From Ancylostoma caninum (Eukaryota > Nematoda > Chromadorea > Rhabditida > Ancylostomatidae): DNA of 64,000 nt. Both the position numbers and the translations under genes were made by a program. The stretch lies in assembly GCA_037903475.1 (NCBI GenBank), contig JBAJFG010000475.1, positions 1,672,685 to 1,736,684 on the forward strand. Reading direction: 5' to 3'. The notes beneath the pieces are model-generated. The model was given only the letters and a program-made list of their open reading frames with translations, did no database searches and had not been told where the DNA came from. This document shows positions 1-13,100 of this stretch, piece by piece. Position 1 is the stretch's first letter. Each line of letters starts with the position of its first letter.

Positions 1-3000
1 ATCCTTTCCACGACATGGATGAATCCCGATGATGGTCTTTCTTGCAATTCTGTCATAAGCTGAGGAAGCCTGAAAAGTATAAAGGATAACTAGAAACTGG
101 CGATGCCTTGCTGTTGGACGCACCAAGGAAGCCAATTGAACGGAACAATTGATCTAGCTCGATCTTTCAACACCTGGTCCAATCCAACAGCAGAAAATAT
201 CCCACAGGCGATAACATGTTTCGCGGTCCATAATATCCTGCAAAAGATTGCCAACTAGTCTTCGTTAGATCAAACAAATCGCACAAATTGTACTGCTGTG
301 ACATCGAATAAGGCACCAACCTGGCAATATACTTTCGTGCTCTTGTCTCATTTTCTATCCTCGCTGCCTCGAAATAACAGTTAATCGCAGGAGAACCACG
401 TGACATTGCAGAGGCTTCATGCCTGAAAGGAAACCACCTAGGCAACGTCGGTGACCGAATGTACGCGTGTTTGCAATTTTTATGTTAAAACACCTCACTG
501 TGAATATCAAATTCCACTAGAACTCACACTTCATTATGAAACAGGTTGTCCAAATGATGAGCCCAAGTTTTGAACATGTTGCAAGCTGTATTCATAGGTG
601 GAGCATTGGTAGGATCAATCATGGCAGCAGCTGCAGAGAATGCATGCATGGCATCGTCATTCCTAGAAGTTTACCACTGAATATTAGCAGAGCTTGAGAA
701 AAGCATCGAGTGTAATTAACACTTAAATGTTGCCACTACATAAGTAATGCGCAACATAGAAGGCTTTTGAAAAAAAAGTAGTCAAAAGTTAGTGCAGATG
801 ATTTGCTGGTGGAGGCAGTGCACTTAGTGCGACTTCGTTATTTCGAGAGTACATCATGGTGAGGGGAATGGGGCGTCACCAGGCTGCCGTGATTGGCGCG
901 TTGAATGAATGCTCCAACCATAGTAGTCCTGTAACGCCCCATTTCTTCTCACGATATTACATATTCCGTTGCTTCAAACAAATACCATGGACAGCCTTTC
1001 GAATACCTTTCATTTACGCCACAGTAATCTTGCAAAATACAGTGCAAGAACACATTATTTTGCCTACGTACTTTGTATTGTGCTGTTGTGTACTTCAATT
1101 ATGCAACACATTTTAATGTGAACCACATCTACCTCTCAAGCTGGCTAAGAATGGCTCCTTTCTGATAGAAAAGGCGACAACATTGATCACGTGAGAAGTC
1201 CTCAATGCGAGCAGCTTCAGTTATTAGGAGTGCCTGAAGCCAGAGAAATAGAAACAACGTAAAAATCCGTCGAAGATATGCTCTCAGAAGAAAAAAGCTG
1301 CCTCTTGAAGAAGATCCATCCTCTGCTGAGCGGTTGTAGAGTGTTTCTTAGCTAGCCTTCGCAGCGTTTTCAGATGGTCGATGACCTTCTGATGACAGTC
1401 CATCATAGGCAGCGTAATCAATGTATGCAGCCTAAACAAGGATGTTTTATATGATTGCCGCCTAGATGTAAAGGCATCTCTTTCTACACGTTAACTAAAA
1501 GAAATTATTTAGGAAGTCGAAATTTATGCTAGTAAATAAACCTCTACTTCTCAAACGATCTATTTCCAAAAAGTCCACCGCTTCTTACTTATTCAATGTT
1601 CTTATGGCGATGTGATCCATGCCCCTCTCTCGTGCAGCTCTTGCTAACAACAGCTGCCCAGTAGCAGCAGAATGGATTGGAAGAATTGCTTGCGGATTCA
1701 TTCCAGGAGGCATGACAATCTTAAAAATATGATCCTGTTTTGCTTATTGAAAACAAAACGGATTCTAACTTACTCCGCTGCGCTCCCAATCATGGAAACG
1801 TTGAACCATCATGGTATGGATCTGACTTCGCCAGTCGTACATAAGTGAGATGAAAGACATCTCATCCGAAAGGGAATATGTTCTAGATCTGAGAAATGAT
1901 TCGTGACTGCAAGCTTAATGACTACACAGATTGATATCTTTGTCCCAAAGACAGAAAAAACCAAGCAAGGATTGCTGCCACCAATACAAACAACCATCCT
2001 AGTATGATAGAGCTGCGAACCTCCAAATTTTGATGACAGTTTTCATCTCTTGCATGACAGCACCGCAATTCTGATTGCCAACGTCTAGTGCTCGTTTCAG
2101 GTCTAACACATCACCAACTTCCCGAATCATGGTCATCGACTGTAAAAACATGTGTACAAGATGTGAGAATGAAAAAAAAAGTGAAAATACAATCACCTGC
2201 AACAGCTTGATGTGCGCGTGGGTCAGGATAGGAGGCAAAACTCGCCATCCAACCACCAAGGCCTGCGTCACATCATCCACTAGTTTCTTGGCTGGCACAA
2301 GAGGACCGTCTTCAGGATCACCCTACAATGGATATAATAGACCGAATACAAGAAAGGAAAATGATGATGAAGTATAAAGAAATAAAAATAATTTCAACCT
2401 GTGACGAACTATACGAAGAAGAAAGTATACTCACCAAAACTCCAAGCATAGCTCCAAAAGTGATGCTCTGAATAACGAAGTCAGGACGGGTACAAGCCAA
2501 AATCTAAAAGAACGAGTAATTATAGGCCTCATTTCTGGAAGAAACATAGGTTTCGATCCACTAAAGTACTGTGGTTAGTCCATCCCGAAAATTGCTTGCG
2601 AATCTGTGAGTCCACTGTACCTGATCCCGACACTGGCGAGCGAGGTACCAGTCTGGCAGATGAACAGCCGCTTCTAGGAGAAGTTCTGGATTTTCAACGT
2701 GAGGATTCTTCGCAATTTCGCAAAGCACTCGCCAGCGGCACAACTCTCTGGTGCATCTGAGGAGAAAAGTTTTCAAAAAGGAAGAAGACATGCAACATAG
2801 GTAAGGGGAACATAAAAACAGATGAAAACGTTCATGTCACTGACTGGTCTTCCATATGAATCATGTAACAAAACTAGCCTTGTGCGAAACTTCAGATAAA
2901 TGTTTGTTTGCTTACAAACCCGGCTATAAAATGCACTATTACAGTGACTCATAAAGTGGTCAAGATAGTCAGAATCATCTGTTTGGTTATACTCAAGCTA

Positions 3001-4160
3001 TTATCAGATGGCTCTTAAAGGCATCACCCATGAAAATTTTCAACTCCAAGATTTCAAGATAACCTTGGGTTTTCGATCATGAGGAACTCGAATATGAGGG
3101 TCACTTCTGCTTGAAAGTCACCGGAAAACAATTTTCAGATACTCTGAATTTGCTGCGATTGAACAAAACGGTCGAGTTGTCGACCTCGTTAATTACTTTT
3201 CATATGAATAATCACCACGAAAATATGGAGTCAATTCCCGTAGAGTGAAAAAAAAACATGACACGCTGTATTATGAACTTACTGAATGTAAGCGTTATCC
3301 AGGAAGTCATACTCCTTGATCATAGCCTCTCCTATAGGAGTTTTGCCAAACTGGTTCTCCATTCTGTGCAACATGGAACTCGCAGTGGCCTGTCCGTGCT
3401 CCAATGCCTCTTCAACATCACCCTGGAATAAAGTAGTCAGTATGCGCAAAAATGTCAGATTACACTTCGCTTCAATTCATACCAACTGCTGCATAGCCAA
3501 CATTTTGACAGTATCTGCCGTAAGCGCTCGTCGACTCCAAACAGCAGCGTACTGATCGAGTTCAGCCAGTTCGGAGTAGAGAGAACGAAGGTAATCCAAC
3601 ACGTCCTGAACATGTGCGGGTTAAGAAAGGGCGATGCAGAATTGATGAAAATAACTAACCAAATGCTCCTGTAGAACAGGGTCGATAATTTGTTGCATAT
3701 ATGCTGGATTTTCTAGCATTCGTGGTATAAGCAGGGCTTGGTTTTCCAGTAGAAGAATGCCTCTGTGCCATGCGTGATAGTGTCGAGAAATGAACTAAAG
3801 AGGAATAAGAATACATCGATTTGCTTCAACTCGTGCATAAATCTTACTTCCACAGCGCGAGGACCGATATGGATAGGAGGATTGCAGCGTGCAAATGTCT
3901 CCAGGAAAATGCTGATGACAGGGTGGACTGCGTGCGCTTGCTGGACGTGAACGCCAGAAGTCATGAACGGAACTGCGAGCCCTATAATGATAATAATTTT
4001 TTTTGAGTGGCGCACAAATTCCGTTTACTTGAACATTTAAAGGAAATTGCAGAAATAGTACATTAAAATACCTCCAATAAAGCTTCTCTCCTCGTCGCTC
4101 ATTGAAACCCACAATGAGTTGAAGAGCTGTGAGAACATGTCTCCAACAAATGATACGTCA
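1..4160 (-). other. trr-1: trr-1 FAT-domain segment (domain incomplete)
   Basis: The FAT domain is the TPR-like helical ring that precedes the kinase-like fold in PIK-related proteins. Matches in order: [19 protein letters not shown] near 4.1 kb, [20 protein letters not shown] (human FVEAMSQCVPPIPIR), [52 protein letters not shown] (human LPHVVSHVHTPLLQ), [11 protein letters not shown] (human DMKTVVKTWR), [17 protein letters not shown] and, across the 123-70 intron, [14 protein letters not shown] (human IQWLAWIPQLLTCL). The reading frame is still open at base 1. Confidence 0.9.
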
Positions 4161-7100
4161 TCTGAATTAGGAACGGAGTAATCGCAAAGAATTCAACCCT
4201 ACCAATACAAACGAACTTTTTTTTTACAATAAAACGTAAAATGGTAGCAGTAATACAAAATTACACTCTTCCTTAAGGGAGATAGTAATTTTTGGCAGAA
4301 GCAAAAAAGCAAAACGGTGCTTTGATCAGTACGAAATGATTCTCAATCATTTGTCTTTCAGTGCGCACCAACCAGCGTGGTGACTGAGGATGGTATAACC
4401 AAGATCTACTGGTAATGACTACTGTAACCGTAGCAGTATTTACATGAGTAATAGACTTGCAACAAGGTGGCGGTAAATTTGGACATACGAGCACGGTTCT
4501 CACTGAATTTGTTTTTTTTTTCTTCCAAGAAAAAGCCGACTCGGTATTTTAATGATCCAAAAGTATCGAACGGTTTAAACAAACCACACGTGCATACTCA
4601 TACAATTCATCGCTTTGTGAATAAAACTGAGCTTCTCCTAATACATGCAGCGTGGAATTTTGCCTCGTTTCTTTGTTACAGTGGCAAAGAAAAGACAAGG
4701 TTAGAGTTCGATGATCGGAACGCCCATTTTATTTTGATGACTATCCATTTTGTTTTTCCCGTACTAATGTTCTACAATTTTTGAGACACACCTTTGTCGG
4801 GATCACTGTTGGATTAGTGGCAATCTCACCTTGCACAGAGAAAACGAGACCAATGATACTGTCAACTGCAGATGAAAAATCGAATGACGAAGCTTCAATC
4901 ATCAAACTCTTCTGATCTTCAAGCAAAACGTCCAGCCGGGTGGTCATGTTTGCCTCGTCACTAACACCGCCCTCTTGATCCGTATCCATAGGTTCATCCT
5001 GTTTTTCTGCTTCCTAAACAACACATTTTTATTCGCTATCAAAATAGAAAACGAATTTAAGCAATCCGATCGGAATAACAGCAATTCTCACTATAAAGTG
5101 GAGAACGATACTCACAGAGTTTGGTAGAGATCTATCCATATCGGATTCCAAATCAGATGCTAAAGAGGATGAACGAAAACCAGCAACTGCCAACATGGTT
5201 CTCCAAAGCGTCGCCGAACTGTCAACAAATACACGTCGATGACTGGGGCCAGCGCTTCCTGACAAAAAAAAAACAATAGAAAAATAAAAAGAAACTTAAA
5301 TTCAGTCCAAAAATGGTATCTAAAGGAATTAGAATTTAATGCAACATAATGGAACGCACCGGAGACAGGTATACATCTCAGCATCAGCCACAAGGCATGC
5401 CGAAGCCAGAAGTAATCGCGGAAAGGTTCCCAGTCCTTCTCACGAAGTATGTAAGACAGACGGGCAAGAGGATTAGCAGCAAGGTTTCGTTCAAAAACAA
5501 GCAAGAATTTTTCGCGTAGGTCTCGATCCTACAAACTGTTTCATCTTTAGTGAAGGAAAAGAACAGAAAGGGATTGGCAAGTCTTCAAATCCCATAGAAA
5601 TGAAGTGCTACCGCATCACCGCTTACCTGCGTGGTAAGACCCCAATGGAATGCGTCTTCTAACTTATCAGCGTAGTCAGAAGTTAGTAAAAGCGGATGCT
5701 CAAAAACAAACAACACGACTTTCAGGAACATTTTCATCAATTCGCCATTCAACCTAAACAGAAATCTTCATAACAAATGGATAAAAGATATCTAAGCACA
5801 TGAAAGCGGATGCAAAGTTCACCTGTATCGTTTCTCAACAACGCTCTGCAGTCGAACAAGCAGTGGAAGCCCAGGGTTAGCGGAATGCTAGAAAAATATG
5901 ATTAGAAAGCACATTAGGAGAAGAAATGGAAAGACAAGAGAAAAAGAGAAAAACAAAGAATATCAGGCTAAAAAATGATAGCGACGGAGTAATAATAGGA
6001 GTTATTGTGATGACCAAACCTCATCTCGATGAGTGACCACGAGCTCGGAAACAACACGAAGTACCACGTCGATAATTTTCTCAAATGAGGATCGCTCGAT
6101 GAGTGGTAGAAGGACGTTCTGACAGATGGTTCGTTTTGCTTCGGCTGATATGGCTTCAATTCTGGGGCGTAACAGCTCCAAAGCCATCGCAATCATCTCA
6201 GCTGTTGCCACTAAAAGAAAACAGAAAATAGCAAGCTTAGAAACTACTGTGGTGGAGAAATTCAAAACCGCACTCTTCTCTCTAGTCGTTTCTCCCTGCT
6301 CTGTGACGTGCATGATGTGTTCTCTCACTGCTTTCTCGAGCACCTGTAAAGAACGACAATATTGGCAACCACTAAATTTTAGAGCTGATACGCGCTTAAA
6401 TGGGGCATTATCTACAGAAACTCCTACAGCAGCTTAGCTTTTGCGCATTTTACCTCATAGATCATAAATTCGAAACGAAGCTCTAAGATATTTTGGTGCT
6501 AGGAAGTTGAGTTATGAGAACTACCCTACCGAGATACAAAAAGGTTTCTCAAAAACAAATGAATCTATTTGTCGACTTTCCAACAGAAGGAACAAATACA
6601 AGGAGTCTTTTTTACCTTTATATAAGCTTGCAAACACATTGCATCGAGATAACCCGGTTGTTGACTGCATATGACTCGGAGAAGTGAAAAAGCTGTGAAG
6701 GCGTTCATGACCAAACATGTGGAAGACCTGAAAACCAATTTCTATGTAATGGGAGAATTAAGGTTGGTTGAAGGGAAACACACCCTCGAGGGCTCACAGA
6801 CAACAAACTTAGAAAAAAACACATAAAGATGGCAAGCGGCAAAATGTCAAAACAAGGTGTCAAAAGGCTTACTTCACATAGGAGTTGAAGTGGTCATTCA
6901 AATACTTGGATATGAATTGGTTCAGGATCTCGAACTCGTACATGCCAGTCATAGAACAATTGGATTTTTCAAACAACTTGGCAACGAGAACATTGACAAG
7001 ACGAATGAGCTGCAAAACACTGTTACTACATGTACGCAAATTAGTCATTTTTCAAGATCAAAGACATTACCGCTCCATGTCCACTGTTTAGACATGATAT

Positions 7101-10100
7101 AATCGCCCTCTGAATGGGTCGGATCGTTTGCAGTAACAGCGGTTTCGGCTGCAAAGACAAAATTTCTAGTGGTAGCGGGATAATCTGAGTGCCAAAATGA
7201 AGACCATGCTTACCATTATCGCTACTAGGTTGATAACAACCTCAAGCGCCTGCTGAGCCTGCGCGATTGACTGCGCTAACTGCGACTGATTTTCCTGTCG
7301 TACCAGTGACTCCGGAGGGACGCTTAGCTCTTTCTCAAGCCTATGACAAAAAAAATTGGAGATAGTGAAAACAAACAAACAAACAAACAAACAGACAAAC
7401 AAACACACACAGTATTAAACTAACCATCCCACTTTAATGGTGACAATATCACCCCATACAGCAGACTTAAGGCATTGTTTCATCAGTCCAATACTTCGTT
7501 TTCCGTTTTCGATTGTTGCTTGATGCAACTGATGTGGTTGCACAGCTGAAGTCGGCTGTAACGAAGTCCTGATAAACACTAAAGACTTGTTATTCCGAAC
7601 AAAAGACACTGATTTAAAAGCATATCTGCATGCAAATTTGTGACAAAGATAATTGCCCGAAAACAGAGAAAAATGTGTTTTCAACCAAATACAAGACTAG
7701 CCATCATATAAAAACTCAAGGTACCTGTATAGCAAACTTCAACAGCATAGCCACTACTTCATCAACACATTCCTTTGACATCTGCTTGTACAACTGATCC
7801 TCAAACTCCGCTGAGACGCTGGCTGTAAAACACCAAGTTCAACATTCTTGGACAAAGTACTTGAATTTTCAACTTCAGCCGAGTTTTTGAAAAATATGAA
7901 GAATACGTATAGAAAAAAAAACTTACCAGAGGATGGTTCGTTCGACGACTGTGCTGTAGCCCGAGAACCATCGGAGTCATTCAACAAGGTATCAAACTGC
8001 AAAGTAATATTATTGGCTATACCCGGTAAAACATTGTGAACTGTAAAGGTAAGCGGAAAAGATTCGCTTCCACATTGCAGCCTATTCATCCCTTCCATAC
8101 ATTAATTCAATCGTCCTATATAGATTATGCTGATCTTATCCTGCATATAGCACATCATTATTCGGTCACATCATCACCGTAAAAAATAGGCAGAAAAACT
8201 GTAATAGTGCTCATATGCTCAACAAGGAAAGCAGACATGGACCAGTGAGTCACCTACACCATGCAACTAGCGGAATCAACTAAAAGGCGCGACGACTTTG
8301 AGATGGGATGCGGAGGCTCTAGGAACTCTGGACTACTACGAATATGTGAGAAGTTTAACGACAAGAATGAGTACCTACTCTGGCAACTGTGCAAAGTGAA
8401 CACGGCGCAAATGGCGGATACGCCGTTTTCAAAGCCTGTGCGCATCTCTCCCTATTTGCCGTTATCCTTCCTTTGAACTCGACGTATCGCACTATCCGAG
8501 CTGCGTTCCTGCTGCACAGTTTTCAGAATATGAATATGAGATCTGAGCTCAAAAATGTAGCAAATCACGGATTGGAAACCATGAGCAACTTTTCAGAATT
8601 CGATGGCTAGCACAAGTGTTGCTCTTGTAGCACTATGTTCCATGTAGATCCCTACCAATGTTTTACTGGTTTAAAAATCGGCATCATAAGCGAGCGTGTA
8701 AACAAATGTAAACAGAACTTTTCGCCTTAGGTTCCGGATGAGTACCAAACACTGTGGCAATAGACTGTCAAAACTTCACCCTATTACTCCGGGTGTACAG
8801 CGCTGTACCGGAGAACTAAGTACTCCGGTAGCTACTAACGACTGGTATCACCAAAGATAGCATACCTTGCTATTTCATAGCAAGAATTATGGGAATAGTC
8901 AAGATATATCATTGTGTCCTCCCATATTAATTCAACGCTCAAACTGAACAGAGCTGCACCCTACCTCATCATCATGAGACGTCAATCCTTGAGTCAACTG
9001 TTCCACCTTTTGCAGGCGTAGCAGCTCCCATTTTATAACCATCTCACAAACGTCTAGAGCTAATTTTCTCGTCATAACCCTGAAACAATCGTCAAACTTA
9101 CATACGCATAAACGAGGACGCTTACCTTTTAAATAAATCACTTACCCATCCATTGCTGAGTTGGGTGTGCTGATAACACGACGAACAGCACTCATAAGCG
9201 GTTTGAAAAGAGCATGTCGGCAGTTGAAATAAGCACGATAATTTCGCACTATCATGCTCCTAAAATGTGTATGACAATATTTAGTGCAAAGCAGTGGCGG
9301 ACGCAGAAAGTGGGCGGGAGGGGAGGGCGTGGGAAAAAAGTGAGGTCTCCGCCGTCTTGGGGACCCAGATAAAAAATAAAATTAATTATAACATTAATTA
9401 TAATAGTAAATAATTAATAAAAATTATATTTAAAAACATAAGCTTAGCATGCAGACGCAGTGTGGTAGTCAGCATGTAGCATAAAACGTTTTAAAACGTC
9501 TAAACATTTTTACCTTTCTACAGATCAGGTGGATTTCTACTCCAGCTTTGTAAAGATGAACTAAGGATAAAAAACAAAATCAAATCAACTTTTACGAATT
9601 GAAGCAACTTACACAATGTGTTGGATATGCGCTAGGCTGTGTGCCTCTTCACATAGCACACGTTTCACATTAATGAACATTTGCTGATGTCCATCCTCCA
9701 TCCGGATGGGCATCGCAGCAGTTACCACATCAGCTGCACGTCGGACAAGCTCACGGCTGTCATACTGGTACGATCCACAAAGGCTTTGGAACACCTAGGA
9801 AAATAACACTGTTGGATAACAGTGAAGCTTAGATCAACAACTAATCGGTTTTCCTCCCACCTGCAGCACAATCTTCCTATTAATGAGAAACTTTTGACAG
9901 ATATGGGAAATGAACAAAAAGCCGGTGTATCGAAGCGTGGCATCTTGTCTGTTTGATGCAGTGAGACATGACCACGCGAACAGCATGAAAACCCGCAGGC
10001 GCCAACCATGTTTCCTAAATTGGAAAGAAATCAGAACGAACTGTTCCCGATGACGATGAAGAGAGTGATGGAGAGATTTAGTTTACTGCTGAGGAATGGG

Positions 10101-13100
10101 ATCTCTCAAGAATGGTAAGCAATGGGGGTATGATATGAATGAGGATACATAAGTGTTTTTATATTGAAGAAGTAAATGAATAACGAATTATTGGTAATTT
10201 TATATTGAAGAAGTAAATGAATAACGAATTATTGCTAATCTCATATGGAGTATTCAATTATTGGCAGAACAAACTAGAATACAACAAGAAATTGATATTC
10301 CACTAAATTTGATCCTAGAAGAATGCAAAATAAACGCAGAGCTAAAGAAACGAAAATAGTAGTGGAGCACAAAGTTTCAAATAGATACACTTGTCATCAT
10401 GGTAGTAAACTTTGCCCAAACGAAACTTTGTCAAGCTACCCAATCAATGCGATGACCTTGTGCAGCAGATCTTCTGCTTCATTGTTAGGCATTGAATGTG
10501 TTCGAAAAAGTTGGAAAAAAGCTAAATTGACCTCGGAAAATAGAGAATCGAGTCATTTAGTTCCCAGAAATGAAATGATGATATAAGATAAGTTTGTCGA
10601 GTTAGTTAAGTTTGTTTACTACAACCTTGAACGAAGTAAAGCAGTAGAGGCTTACTTGGAATCATTGTTGTGGACATGACGAGGCGCATATTTGACTAGC
10701 AGAGTGCTAAGCTGGTACAAAGCAATCACAATTCCATCACTCATTACTTGCCGACTTTGATCAATAATCTGAAGGAGTTAATTTCTAATGAATAAAACTG
10801 ATGAATAAAAAACTCGACCATCCCTGAACGACATACATGAGCCAGCCGGTAGACAAGATCATCTGGGTCCATTTCCGGCTGATCCTGAGGGTTCTGAAGA
10901 ACTCCAAGAATCTGGAAACACAAATTACTACAAGTGAAACAATAACATCCGTCACTACCTCACCTCATCCACGTTGTATCGCTCAAAAGCCCACTGGAGA
11001 CTAGGAATTAGCACGTACTGAAGAATCTTCACATATAAAAGGTCTTTAATGACAGTCGAACCGCCGGCTTCGAACTTTTCAAGAACGAATGAGAAGAGTT
11101 TCCTTCGCCACTCCATGGAATATGCCTTAAGAGTAAGAATAAATGCGGATTTAGAGTGTAAGCAATGGACTCAAATAACTCACCGGAATAACTTCCCTCT
11201 CGAGAAATTCTCGAACGAAACAGAAGTCGGTTACGTAGCGACCAATGAATACGAACAATATGTCGCAGAGAAGATCCAAGTCATTGTTGTTGTGTCTTAA
11301 AAAACTAATTATTAGATGAAAGCTGGATAGCAGAGAAAATCTAATCCTACCTGTAGTAACGAATGAAACAATTGACGATGAGCCTCGGGACCTTGTATTT
11401 GTGTTCAGTCATCATCTTAATGGTCAGTTCAAGTAGGTCTTTGTCGCATGGAGCATGGACAACATAACGAGCTTTGAAATCACCATTGTTCCATAACTGA
11501 AACAGCTTGTCTAAGATTAATTTATGTAAGAAACAAAGGTTTATAAATCGAAAATGTAGCAAAGCGGAAAACTATTCTAGAGAACGAAAACAATAAAAAG
11601 GAAATTTCCCAGCTACCAACCACCTCTTGTGGAGTGGACAGTTGATCTAAGAAAATGTTCATCTCCTACTCGAAACAAAACTGCATGTTGTTCGTTGAAA
11701 ATATGTAGCACACGTTAATACATTCAAGGATTACACTTTTCCTGCGAAAGAAGAGAAAGCAAAATGGAGAAGTGACCTGTCTTAATTTGAGAATAAGTTC
11801 CTTTGCTCCAGCGAACCATTGAACATTCCTTCGAGAAACAGCATCAATGATATGCAGACAAAGCATTTCCCGTTCCATAATATCGTTCTCAGTCTGGTGA
11901 GCATCAGATGCTTCTTTCCATTCACCCGATGGATCCTGAGTTTGAAATTTCGCAAGTGATAGGTGATCTGGCATCTACACATACCATGACTTTGTTCTGA
12001 AGCATATTCGCAAAATAGGAAGAGTCCTCCATAAGCAGAGAACGTATCGGACCACATTCCTCGTCCTTGATGAGCTTTCTCAACAATGCTCTTCTGCAGG
12101 GCATCGATAGAGACTCCTCGGTAAGGAAAAACGCCATGGATTGACGCGCGTAACGGGACAGTAGCGTTGCTAACGGTGGAATCCAAGCATCGTAGGCCTA
12201 CAAGCATCAAGTAAAGCCCTATAGCATCCAAGTGAAGAAGCCAACAAAACCAAGGAGACCGTCATTCAAAACTAAGGAGAACTTACACTTGTACAATAGT
12301 GGTGATCGAAATGCGCTATGAAGGCTGCCAGGTCCGTAGCAAGGTGTGAAACAGAGGTGGTGTCGACAAGAAGTAACAATCGTACGGCCTGAGTGATCGC
12401 CTCAACATCCTGACCATCCAACTGTGGAACCGATGATGGAGATGTCTCCAGAGGAAAACGCGAAGCATGCCCACATATGTATGCCTATTGAAACAATATA
12501 TTCAACCACATATACACCAAAAACATTGAAAAGGAAAAAACGAAACTAACAACAAGATTAGATGCTAAGGTGTTGTCAAACAAAGAAGTGTTCAGGCGCA
12601 CGAGACGATACAACTGAGCTACACTCTCAGCGTTACGCCGCTCACAATGTGCGTCACGAAATTGTGCGAAAACTTGCTCTCCAACAGTTCTCACGCAGCT
12701 TGCTTCAACAGGGACAATCTGAAAAGAAAAACTACGGACAAAAAATGTATAATTACTACAGAGACAAACACTACAGAGGCAGAGCCATTGCTACCTGCAT
12801 GAGCGCTTCTTCAGCTGCCTGCACCACGGATGGCAAAGGGCATAAAATTGTTTCCACTGCAACGCAGGCAATCTTGTCCAGCGTGACTTTATCATTCCCG
12901 GAGTCACCAGCAAATGGCATCACATCCATGCTTCTTGCTTCCGACGCGTCACGTAAGAGTGATTTGTACAAAGCCACAAGGGCTCCTTCAACAGTAACAG
13001 TACGATGATAAAGTGTGAAAATAGTGCCACTACATGTGACAAGAGCAGCAGAATGAAGGTAATGATAAGATGATTAACCAGTCTACACCAAAATCTAATT

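Noticed and set aside
9293..9440. CAGTGGCGGACGCAG, resembling a hAT element end
   Set aside because: No matching inverted end could be found nearby, so an element cannot be delimited.
11782..12231. 149-codon minus-strand ORF
   Set aside because: Crosses trr-1 introns and exons in the wrong frame; true exons ([19 protein letters not shown] and others) use another frame.
12562..13008. 148-codon plus-strand ORF
   Set aside because: Antisense to trr-1 exons that match TRRAP; it is the shadow of coding sequence.
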